NCBI RefSeq assembly: GCF_000690905.1
Contig: NZ_JMCL01000059.1
Location: 161,281-225,280 of the forward strand
Direction of reading: 5' to 3'
From: Pseudomonas sp. Ant30-3
Lineage (GTDB): Bacteria > Pseudomonadota > Gammaproteobacteria > Pseudomonadales > Pseudomonadaceae
DNA length: 64,000 nt
Made by a program: the position numbers and the translations under genes. Positions 57,018 to 64,000 of the stretch are shown here, in pieces. Numbering within the stretch: position 1 is the stretch's first letter; each line of letters starts with the position of its first letter. The notes below the pieces were generated by a model that was not told the DNA's origin, ran no database searches, and worked only from the letters and a program-made list of their open reading frames with translations.

Positions 57018-57644
57018 CCGCCCTGCGTCTTTGGTTTCTACAACGCCGGGCAGGATTGCACCGCCGCGTGCCGCATTTACGCGCAGGCTGGCATCTATGA
57101 AAAATTCGTCGAGAAACTCGGGGAAGCGGTCAGCAGCATCAAATACGGTTTGCAGGACGACCCGACCACCGAGCTTGGTCCGTTGATCACCGCGCAGCAC
57201 CGCGACCGTGTGGCCGGGTTTGTCGAACGCGCCGTGGCGCAGTCTCACATCCGTCTGGTAACTGGCGGCAAAGCGGTCGAAGGCAACGGGTTTTTCTTCG
57301 AACCAACCGTGCTGGCGGATGCGCAGCAGGACGACGAAATCGTTCGCCGCGAAGTGTTCGGTCCGGTGGTGTCGGTGACCAGGTTCAACGATGAAGCGCA
57401 GGTGCTGGGCTGGGCCAACGATTCCGATTACGGCCTGGCGTCGTCGGTGTGGACCGCCGATGTCGGTCGCGCGCATCGCCTGTCGGCGCGGCTGCAGTAT
57501 GGTTGCACGTGGGTGAATACGCATTTCATGCTGGTCAGCGAAATGCCCCACGGCGGTCAGAAATCTTCCGGGTACGGGAAGGACATGTCGATGTATGGGC
57601 TGGAGGATTACACCGTGGTTCGGCATGTGATGTTCAAGCATTGA
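57018..57644 (+). pseudogene. 5'-truncated gamma-aminobutyraldehyde dehydrogenase (PatD-like)
   Basis: Only the C-terminal 208 residues remain of an aldehyde dehydrogenase of about 475. The fragment begins at the active-site region [19 protein letters not shown], including the catalytic cysteine in GQDC, and continues through the normal end ([19 protein letters not shown]...VRHVMFKH). There is an in-frame stop (57015-57017) just before it, and no N-terminal NAD-binding half. The best match by motif is the PatD/YdcW type that oxidises 4-aminobutyraldehyde. It lies beside spermidine dehydrogenase, which produces that aldehyde, so a polyamine gene pair has lost one member here. Confidence 0.85.
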
Positions 57645-57689
57645 AGAAAGCTGCAAGCGGCAAGTGTTGAGCTGCAAGAAAGCAACAGC

Positions 57690-57813
57690 ATCGTCGGAAC
57701 GCCGCCCGGAGCAAGCTCAGCTCCCACAGCAAGCTCGCTCCCACAGGGTTGGTGTCGTTCAGATGATTGCTATTCGACTCCGCACCTGTAGGAGCCGGCT
57801 TGCCGGCGATGGC
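57690..57813. repeat. REP cluster upstream of spdH
   Basis: Begins ATCGTCGGAACGCCGCCCGG (57690-), then two partial REP half-elements (57722-57745) and an inverted one (TGTAGGAGCCGGCTTGCCGG..., 57787-57813). Confidence 0.75.
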
Positions 57814-57859
57814 GTCCCTCCGGCACCAAAGCGACCCAAGACACCCACAAGGATTGAAC

Positions 57860-59722
57860 ATGGATATCACCCGCCGCGACTTCCTCAACGGCGTTGCAGT
57901 CACCATCGCTGCGGGCATGACCCCGCTGCAGATTCTTCAGGCCGCGCCCGATGGGCGTTATTACCCACCCGCGCTCACCGGCTTGCGTGGCAGCCACGTC
58001 GGCTCGTTCGAAATCTCTCACCAGCTCGGCTGGGAAAAGAAGGTCTTTGATACCGACAAGCTGCCAATCAGCGATGAATATGACCTGGTGGTGGTCGGCG
58101 GCGGTCTCAGCGGTTTGTCAGCCGCGTGGTTTTACCGTGAGAAACACCCGAAAGCGCGCATTCTGATTCTGGAAAACCATGACGATTTCGGCGGTCATGC
58201 CAAGCGCAACGAATTCTCTGCCGGTGGCCGCACGATCATAGGTTACGGCGGCAGTGAAGCCTTTCAGTCACCGACTCATCTTTTCAGCAAAGAAGTGAAC
58301 GGCCTGCTGAAAAAACTCGGCGTCAACATCAAACGCTTCGAGACGGCCTTCGACCGCCAGTTCTATCCGGACCTTGGCCTGTCGCGCGCAGTGTTTTTCG
58401 ACAAGGAAAACTTCGGCGAAGACAAACTGGTCAGCGGCGACCCCACGCTGATGGTGGCTGACGACATCGCACCCGATCAATTACACGCACGCTCCATTGC
58501 CGATTTCATCAACGATTTCCCGTTGCCGCCAAGCGATCGCGCGGCCCTGATCGCTCTGCACACGACGCCCAAGGATTACCTCGCCGGCAAAACCATCGAG
58601 AAAAAAAACACTCACCTGGAGTCCACCAGTTACCAGGACTTCCTGCTCAAGGACGTAGGACTTTCGGCTCAGGCCGTGAAGTATTTTCAAAGCCGTACCA
58701 ATGACTTCATGGCGCTGAGCATTGATGCCGTCGCCGCGGCCGACGCTTATTCGTTCGGTTTCCCAGGCTTCAGTGCGATGAATCTGGAGCCGATCAGTGA
58801 AGAAGCCCGGGCAGAAATGGAAGAGCCCTACATCTACCACTTCCCCGACGGCAATGCCTCGCTCGCTCGCCTGTTGGTGCGCAGCCTGATCCCGTCGGTG
58901 GCACCGGGGCACACGATGGACGATGTCGTGCTCGCTGCATTCGATTACGCCAGGCTGGATCAGCCGAATGCGCCCGTGCGTATCCGCCTTAACAGCACCG
59001 CGGTCAGCGTGCGCAACGTCGGCAGCGGCGTAAACGTCGGCTACAGCCGTGGCGGCCAGCTCAGCCAAGTGCGCGGCAAACACTGCATCATGGCTTGCTA
59101 CAACATGATCATCCCGTACCTGCTGCGCGACCTGTCCGCCGAGCAGTCCCATGCTCTGAGCCAGAACGTGAAATTCCCGCTGGTGTACACCAAAGTGGTG
59201 ATCCGTAACTGGGAGTCGTTTCAGAAACTGGGCGTTCACGAGATCTACGCGGCGACCCAGCCGTACAGCCGCATCAAGCTCGACTATCCGGTGAGCATGG
59301 GCGGTTACGATCACCCGCGTGATCCGAAACAGCCAATCGGCTTGCACATGGTTTACGTGCCGACCAGCCCCAACAGCGGCATGAACGCGCGCGATCAGGC
59401 TCGTGCCGGACGTGGCCGCCTGTACGGTCAGTCCTTTGAACAGCTGGAAGCGCAACTGCGCGACCAGTTGCAACGGATGCTCGGCCCTGGCGGCTTCAAA
59501 CACGAGACCGACATTCTGGCGATCACGGTCAACCGCTGGTCGCACGGCTATGCGTACTTTTCCAACAGCTTGTACGACGATTCTGATGAAAGCGAAAGAT
59601 TGATGATCCTGGCGCGTAAGCCGGTTGGGCGCGTGAGCATTGCCAACTCGGATGCCGCGTGGAGCGCGTATGCGCATGCAGCAATCGATGAAGCGTATCG
59701 CGCGGTCGGAGAGATCGGCTGA
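57860..59722 (+). CDS. spdH: spermidine dehydrogenase
   Basis: FAD- and haem-dependent amine dehydrogenase that oxidises spermidine to 1,3-diaminopropane and 4-aminobutyraldehyde in P. aeruginosa. The 620-residue product has a Tat-type leader (DITRRDFLNGVAVTIAAGM), the FAD dinucleotide motif LVVVGGGLSGLSAAWFY, and further flavin-oxidase stretches (IIGYGGSEAF, VRGKHCIMACYNM). The start MDITRRDF at 57860 was chosen because it begins the Tat signal; a GTAGGAG-rich REP precedes it. Length equals the P. aeruginosa SpdH (620), also encoded near wsp. The Tat signal implies periplasmic action. Confidence 0.88.
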   Translation: MDITRRDFLNGVAVTIAAGMTPLQILQAAPDGRYYPPALTGLRGSHVGSFEISHQLGWEKKVFDTDKLPISDEYDLVVVGGGLSGLSAAWFYREKHPKARILILENHDDFGGHAKRNEFSAGGRTIIGYGGSEAFQSPTHLFSKEVNGLLKKLGVNIKRFETAFDRQFYPDLGLSRAVFFDKENFGEDKLVSGDPTLMVADDIAPDQLHARSIADFINDFPLPPSDRAALIALHTTPKDYLAGKTIEKKNTHLESTSYQDFLLKDVGLSAQAVKYFQSRTNDFMALSIDAVAAADAYSFGFPGFSAMNLEPISEEARAEMEEPYIYHFPDGNASLARLLVRSLIPSVAPGHTMDDVVLAAFDYARLDQPNAPVRIRLNSTAVSVRNVGSGVNVGYSRGGQLSQVRGKHCIMACYNMIIPYLLRDLSAEQSHALSQNVKFPLVYTKVVIRNWESFQKLGVHEIYAATQPYSRIKLDYPVSMGGYDHPRDPKQPIGLHMVYVPTSPNSGMNARDQARAGRGRLYGQSFEQLEAQLRDQLQRMLGPGGFKHETDILAITVNRWSHGYAYFSNSLYDDSDESERLMILARKPVGRVSIANSDAAWSAYAHAAIDEAYRAVGEIG

Positions 59723-59784
59723 CGCAGCAAGCGCCATTTCAAGTGTTGGCCGCGACGCTCGTCGCGGCCAGTGCCCTTTACGCC

Positions 59785-59970
59785 TCAGAAGCGCGAAACA
59801 CTGCGCATTGCGTCGACCAGATAGCGCATCGCTATCTGGTCGCTCTCCGATAACTCGCGATAGCGCTCAAGCAGCTTCGCTTCCTCTGAATTCAAACGAC
59901 GCCTTCGCCGAGCGGTCGCCAGGCATGGAAAAAGCCCTAACATCTGGGTGAAGCCTTGTACTTTCGACAT
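59785..59970 (-). CDS. small conserved hypothetical protein
   Basis: A 61-residue basic protein (MSKVQGFTQMLGLFPCLATARRRRRLN...). It has an arginine run R-R-R-R-R at residues 21-25 or so and a helical end (EEAKLLERYRELSESDQIAMRYLVDAMRSVSRF), like the regulatory tail of some DNA-binding proteins, but with no HTH. The ATG at 59970 was chosen over one 15 codons upstream. It is convergent with spdH, 62 bases away. Function unknown. Confidence 0.6.
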   Translation of the reverse strand: MSKVQGFTQMLGLFPCLATARRRRRLNSEEAKLLERYRELSESDQIAMRYLVDAMRSVSRF

Positions 59971-60384
59971 GGACGATGTCCTTCTATCCGTTAAAGATGA
60001 CTTCCAATACCGCATCGCCCTTCCATTTTTCAGCAGCGACCTCGTGCCAACTGAACCCCACCGGCCTGAGGGCAGAAACCGGTCATGCCCATAGAATAGA
60101 AACTATCCGGGCGGTGAAAAGGAGTTTTTAGAGTAATTAGTCGAAAAAAGCAGAAATGCCCTTGAAATCAGAAGAGACTGTCAGAAACGTTACCCAGAAA
60201 TGTCTTGTTTCATTGCTACGCTATCATCCAGCCATCAACCAATTTTTCTCCCCAAGCGAACGGTTTAAGCTATTTGGCATCTGTTTAAAGTCCGTTGCGT
60301 TTGGCCGAAGGCATGTCCGAACCTCCATTTCTGATCCAGCACGTGCCAGGAACGGCGCGGGATTGTTCACGACAGGTTGTACTT
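59971..60384. other. divergent intergenic region before opgD, no gene seen
   Basis: About 414 bases of AT-richer sequence between the small minus-strand gene and opgD. No REP, hairpin terminator or convincing promoter hexamer pair was found. A short open frame on the plus strand from 60156 overlaps the opgD start in another frame and lacks codon bias. Confidence 0.5.
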
Positions 60385-62010
60385 ATGCACCGCAGGAATT
60401 TGCTCAAAGCTTCCATGGCCATCGCTGCCTACACCGGTTTGTCGGCCTCCGGCCTGTTAGCTGCTCGCGCCTGGGCCGGTGATAAAACCGCTGATGGCGA
60501 GGCGCATTTGTTTGACTTCGAAACGCTTAAGTCCCAGGCCAAAGCACTTGCCGGCAAAGGGTATCTGAACACCAAGCAAGTGTTGCCGCCGACCCTGGCG
60601 ACCATGACGCCGCAGAATTTCAACGCGATCCGCTATGACGGCAATCACTCCCTGTGGAAGGATTTGAAAGGTCAGCTGGATGTGCAGTTTTTCCACGTCG
60701 GCATGGGCTTCAAGCAGCCGGTGCGCATGTACAGCGTCGATCCGAAGACGCGTCAGTCTCGCGAAGTGCACTTTCGCCCTTCCCTGTTCAATTATGAAAA
60801 AACCACAGTCGACACCAAACAGCTCAAGGGTGACCTGGGTTTTGCCGGGTTCAAGCTGTTCAAGGCCCCGGAGCTGGACCGGCATGATGTGCTGTCCTTC
60901 CTCGGCGCGAGTTATTTCCGGGCAGTCGATGCCACTGGCCAATATGGCCTGTCGGCCCGTGGTCTGGCGATCGACACGTACGCCAAAAAGCGTGAGGAAT
61001 TCCCCGACTTCACCAAGTTCTGGTTCGAGACCCCGGACAAGGACAGCACCCGTTTTGTCGTATATGCCCTGCTCGATTCACCGAGCGCAACCGGCGCCTA
61101 CCGTTTCGATATCGATTGCCAGGCCAGCCAGGTGGTCATGGCCATCGACGCCCACATCAATGCGCGTACCGCGATTGATCAATTGGGCATTGCGCCGATG
61201 ACCAGTATGTTCAGTTGCGGCACGCACGAACGGCGCATGTGCGACACGATTCACCCGCAGATCCACGACTCGGATCGTCTGGCGATGTGGCGCGGCAACG
61301 GTGAGTGGATCTGCCGCCCGCTGAACAACCCGGCCACCCTGCAATTCAACGCCTTCGCCGACACCGACCCTAAAGGTTTCGGCCTGGTGCAGACCGATCA
61401 CGAATTCGCCAGTTATCAGGACACGGTCGACTGGTACAGCAAACGTCCGAGCCTGTGGGTAGAACCTACAACCGCGTGGGGCGAAGGCTCTATCGATTTG
61501 CTGGAAATTCCTACAACCGGCGAGACGATGGATAACATCGTCGCGTTCTGGACGCCGAAGAAACCGGTCGCCGCAGGCGATTCCCTGAACTACGGTTACA
61601 AGCTTTACTGGAGCGCGTTGCCGCCGGTCAGTACACCGCTGGCCCGAGTCAACGCTACCCGTTCCGGGATGGGCGGCTTTATCGAAGGTTGGGCCCCGGG
61701 CGAGCATTATCCGCCGGTCTGGGCGCGCCGCTTTGCCGTCGATTTCAATGGTGGTGGTCTGGACCGCCTGCCCGAGGGTACGGGCATTGAACCGGTGGTG
61801 ACCTGCTCCCACGGTGAGGTCAAGGATTTCAGCGTGCTGGTGCTCGATGACATCAAGGGCTACCGGATTCTGTTCGACTGGTACCCGACCAGCGACAGCG
61901 TCGAGCCGGTGGAAATGCGCCTGTTCATCCGCACCAATGACCGGACGCTGAGCGAAACCTGGTTGTATCAGTATTTTCCGCCGGCGCCGGACAAGCGTAA
62001 GTACACCTGA
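60385..62010 (+). CDS. opgD: periplasmic glucan biosynthesis protein OpgD (MdoD)
   Basis: OpgD/MdoD shapes the backbone of osmoregulated periplasmic glucans. The 541-residue protein has a Tat-type signal ([26 protein letters not shown]), processed after ARAWA, then the MdoG-like beta-sandwich ([66 protein letters not shown]). The start at ATG 60385 is chosen for the Tat leader; upstream ATG/GTG options lie in poorly coding sequence. No opgG or opgH is in the window; a second glucan enzyme, the NdvB-like protein, is 44 kb upstream. Terminator follows. Confidence 0.92.
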   Translation: MHRRNLLKASMAIAAYTGLSASGLLAARAWAGDKTADGEAHLFDFETLKSQAKALAGKGYLNTKQVLPPTLATMTPQNFNAIRYDGNHSLWKDLKGQLDVQFFHVGMGFKQPVRMYSVDPKTRQSREVHFRPSLFNYEKTTVDTKQLKGDLGFAGFKLFKAPELDRHDVLSFLGASYFRAVDATGQYGLSARGLAIDTYAKKREEFPDFTKFWFETPDKDSTRFVVYALLDSPSATGAYRFDIDCQASQVVMAIDAHINARTAIDQLGIAPMTSMFSCGTHERRMCDTIHPQIHDSDRLAMWRGNGEWICRPLNNPATLQFNAFADTDPKGFGLVQTDHEFASYQDTVDWYSKRPSLWVEPTTAWGEGSIDLLEIPTTGETMDNIVAFWTPKKPVAAGDSLNYGYKLYWSALPPVSTPLARVNATRSGMGGFIEGWAPGEHYPPVWARRFAVDFNGGGLDRLPEGTGIEPVVTCSHGEVKDFSVLVLDDIKGYRILFDWYPTSDSVEPVEMRLFIRTNDRTLSETWLYQYFPPAPDKRKYT

Positions 62011-62037
62011 TAGAGGTGCGTCGACAGATCTTGCTCC

Positions 62038-62055
62038 ATCGTCGGAACGCCGCCA
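62038..62055. repeat. REP-tail motif
   Basis: ATCGTCGGAACGCCGCCA at 62038-62055, the same motif as at 57690 and 29124 (inverted), not paired here. Confidence 0.7.
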
Positions 62056-62062
62056 GAAACAC

Positions 62063-62093
62063 AAAAGCCCCGATCACAACGACCGGGGCTTTT
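62063..62093 (+). terminator. intrinsic terminator after opgD (bidirectional)
   Basis: AAAAGCCCCG and CGGGGCTTTT arms (10 bp) with an 11-base loop; A and T tracts on both sides. It sits between convergent opgD and the permease gene and can serve both. Confidence 0.9.
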
Positions 62094-62112
62094 CGCATTT
62101 CAACACTTCAAT

Positions 62113-63534
62113 TTAGGAAGCCGAACGCACCGCACCTTGCGCAACATTGGTCGGCTGCAACTTGAACACGTAAAACAACACCGTCAGCAACACCAGGAAA
62201 CCGGGGCCGACATACAGCGCCACACGGGTGTCCGGGAAGTACGCCATCAGACCGACCACTACCACCAGGAACGCCAGCGCCAGATACGAGCTGACCGGGT
62301 AGAGCCACATCTTGTAGGTGAGGCCGGCACGTTCACTGGCGCTAAGGCCTTTGCGGAATTTGAGCTGGGCGAGCAGGATCATCACCCAGGTCCAGATCGC
62401 GCCGAAGGTGGCAATTGCAGTGACCCAGACGAAGACTTTTTCCGGGACCAGATAGTTGAGCAACACGCCCAGCAGCAACGCGCCAATCGACAGCAGCAAC
62501 GCGCGACGTGGCACGCCATTGCTGGAAGTCGTGGCAAAGCCGGCTGGGGCCTGGCCGTTTTGCGCCAGGCTGTAAAGCATGCGCCCGGTGCTGAAAATGC
62601 CGCCGTTGCAGGAAGACAGTGCAGCCGTGATCACCACGAAGTTGATGATGCCGGCCGCGGTCTTGATGCCGAGACGTTCAAAGGTCATCACGAACGGACT
62701 GCCGGACGTGCCGATCTCGTTCCACGGATAGATCGAAAGAATGACAAACAGTGCGCCGACATAGAACAGCAGAATCCGCCAGAACACCGAGCCGATCGCA
62801 TTTGGAATGGTTTTCTGCGGGTTCTTCGCTTCGCCGGCAGTCAGGCCGATCATCTCGACGCCGAGGTAGGCGAACATGACCATCTGCAGCGACATCAACA
62901 CGCCTTGCACGCCATTGGGCATGAAGCCGCCGTGGGCCCAGAGATTGGAAATCCCCAAGGCAACACCGTCGTTGCCGAAGCCGAATGCGATCACGCCGAT
63001 ACCACCGATGACCATCGCAATGATAGTGACGATTTTGATCAGGGCGAACCAGAATTCGAACTCACCGAAGGCCTTTACCGCGATCAGGTTGATCGAGCCC
63101 ATGCTGATCAAGGCGGCGAGTGCCCAGATCCAGCGCGGCACATCGGGGAACCACACGCCCATGTACACCGCGACGGCCGTGATCTCGGCGACACAGGTCA
63201 CCAGCCACAGGAACCAGTAATTCCAGCCGGTGAGGAAACCGGCCAAGGGGCCGAGGTAGTCTTGAGCGTAACGGCTGAACGAGCCGGCGACCGGGTTGTG
63301 CACGGCCATTTCGCCGAGGGCGCGCATGATCACCAGGATCGCCAGACCGCCAATGATGTAGGACAGCATGATGGCCGGGCCGGCCATTTCGATGGCCTTG
63401 GCCGAACCAAGAAACAGACCGACGCCGATACAGGCACCAAGCGCCATCAAGCGTATATGCCGTTCGCCGAGTTCGCGTTTAAGCGGGCCGCCCTGAGCGG
63501 TCTCGCCTTGGGGCAGATGATTGCCGACTGGCAT
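62113..63534 (-). CDS. amino acid permease, AAT family (ProY-like)
   Basis: A 473-residue inner-membrane amino acid:proton symporter with about 12 membrane segments. The N-terminal RHIRLMALGACIGVGLFLGSAKAIEMAGPA is the APC-family AAT motif; GEMAVHNPVAGSFSRYA and EFEFWFALIKI are typical, and SLQMVMFAYLGVEMIGLTAGEAKNP is very like E. coli ProY. The substrate is inferred only loosely (proline, histidine or a related neutral amino acid). ATG 63534 gives MPVGNHLPQGETAQGG; an upstream ATG 40 codons earlier gives a tail that looks non-coding. Confidence 0.85.
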   Translation of the reverse strand: MPVGNHLPQGETAQGGPLKRELGERHIRLMALGACIGVGLFLGSAKAIEMAGPAIMLSYIIGGLAILVIMRALGEMAVHNPVAGSFSRYAQDYLGPLAGFLTGWNYWFLWLVTCVAEITAVAVYMGVWFPDVPRWIWALAALISMGSINLIAVKAFGEFEFWFALIKIVTIIAMVIGGIGVIAFGFGNDGVALGISNLWAHGGFMPNGVQGVLMSLQMVMFAYLGVEMIGLTAGEAKNPQKTIPNAIGSVFWRILLFYVGALFVILSIYPWNEIGTSGSPFVMTFERLGIKTAAGIINFVVITAALSSCNGGIFSTGRMLYSLAQNGQAPAGFATTSSNGVPRRALLLSIGALLLGVLLNYLVPEKVFVWVTAIATFGAIWTWVMILLAQLKFRKGLSASERAGLTYKMWLYPVSSYLALAFLVVVVGLMAYFPDTRVALYVGPGFLVLLTVLFYVFKLQPTNVAQGAVRSAS

Positions 63535-64000
63535 AGGGGTACAACCTCGTCTTGTTATTGGATATGACCACCGAGTGTCCAGGTGCAGGCCGGTAAGCCA
63601 TGTGCCTGTGTGAAACCGGTGCTGCTTCGTGGGCAGCACCGTCTTGTAGGACAAACCTGCAAGATCAGCGGGGCGAGCAGTATAAAAAGCTTCGCACAGG
63701 GTTTTTCACTCTATAAACCACAACATTTAGCGAGAACTCTCGGGAAAACAGCGGTTTGCGGAGGGGCATTACCTGTGACGCGTAGGATTTTTCGCAGTTG
63801 AAACGGCGCGGATTATTGCACAGCATTGGTGCATCGTCATGTCCGTGAGGGTTCAGGCCCGGCAGATCGGCATGCGTCCTGTGGCGAGGGAGCTTGCTCC
63901 CGCTGGGCTGCGCAGCAGCCCCAAAACCCTTCAACTACGACGCCGGACAATTACACACGAAAAAGGGCCGCTTCGCAGCCCTGCGGGAGCAAGCTCCCTC
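63535..64000. other. permease upstream region and truncated REP pair
   Basis: No gene is supported in these 466 bases. The permease promoter must lie here. At the right edge GAGGGAGCTTGCTCCCGC (63886-63903) and its perfect inverse (63983-64000) form a REP pair, with internal GGGCTGCG repeats, cut by the window end. Confidence 0.7.

Noticed and set aside
60156..60482. 108-codon plus-strand frame before and into opgD
   Set aside because: It overlaps the opgD signal sequence in a different frame and lacks a ribosome-binding site.
63665..63934. 89-codon minus-strand frame upstream of the permease
   Set aside because: It spans a REP arm and the permease promoter region and shows no protein-like pattern.

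Overview
The window looks like chromosomal DNA of a Pseudomonas of the fluorescens group. The evidence is the gene set and order (pyrH-frr/tsf/rpsB//map-glnD, plsB near a MexJK-like pump, a complete wsp chemosensory operon, lysS-prfB, an lptF-like OmpA lipoprotein), the high GC codon use, and many intergenic inverted repeats of the 'gtaggagc..gctcgcgat' REP type that are characteristic of this group. No rRNA, tRNA, CRISPR array, insertion sequence or prophage gene was seen. || Layout. 1-7053: housekeeping block for translation and nitrogen sensing (frr partial, pyrH, tsf, rpsB on the minus strand; map and glnD on the plus strand). 7188-19031: lysine/diaminopimelate succinylase genes dapC, dapD and dapE, interleaved with a small AT-richer accessory patch at about 8440-9650 (astacin-like metallopeptidase, micro-ORFs, a gene broken by a 16-bp duplication), an ArsC-like reductase, the csdA-csdE sulfur-transfer pair with tcdA, an NdvB-like glucan synthase, and rlmA. 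19106-23244: a hypothetical gene, a cold-shock protein, plsB and a DUF4197 protein. 23255-24050: six tandem ~132-bp REP-pair units. 24093-29009: a MexJK-type RND pump with a divergent TetR repressor (MexL-like). 29141-33358: rsmJ and several conserved proteins of poorly known function. 33615-38481: tsaB, adk, ppc and a small conserved gene. 38790-43447: an envelope-stress lipoprotein pair under an AlgU-like promoter, a lipoprotein hydrolase, a DUF1704 putative metallopeptidase and a lipoprotein. 43609-47117: a TetR regulator, lysS and prfB (with its programmed frameshift). 47418-55893: wspA-B-C-D-E-F-R, the surface-sensing pathway that makes c-di-GMP. 56109-63534: a TerB/DUF533 protein, the 3' remnant of an aminobutyraldehyde dehydrogenase gene, spermidine dehydrogenase, a small gene, opgD and an amino acid permease. 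|| Functional links. The dap genes supply lysine and peptidoglycan precursors. csdA, csdE and tcdA form a sulfur-transfer/tRNA-modification (ct6A) set, and tsaB makes the t6A on which TcdA acts. NdvB-like and OpgD proteins both concern periplasmic glucans. Wsp and the NdvB-like protein both bear on biofilm behaviour in pseudomonads. SpdH makes the amino-aldehyde that the neighbouring, now broken, dehydrogenase would have oxidised. || The most unusual material is the small island between dapC and the ArsC-like gene, the tandem REP array, the REP-like motif at the edge of the dehydrogenase remnant, and several conserved but uncharacterised proteins (44-residue duplicated repeats at 30017; HExxxH DUF1704 at 41592).
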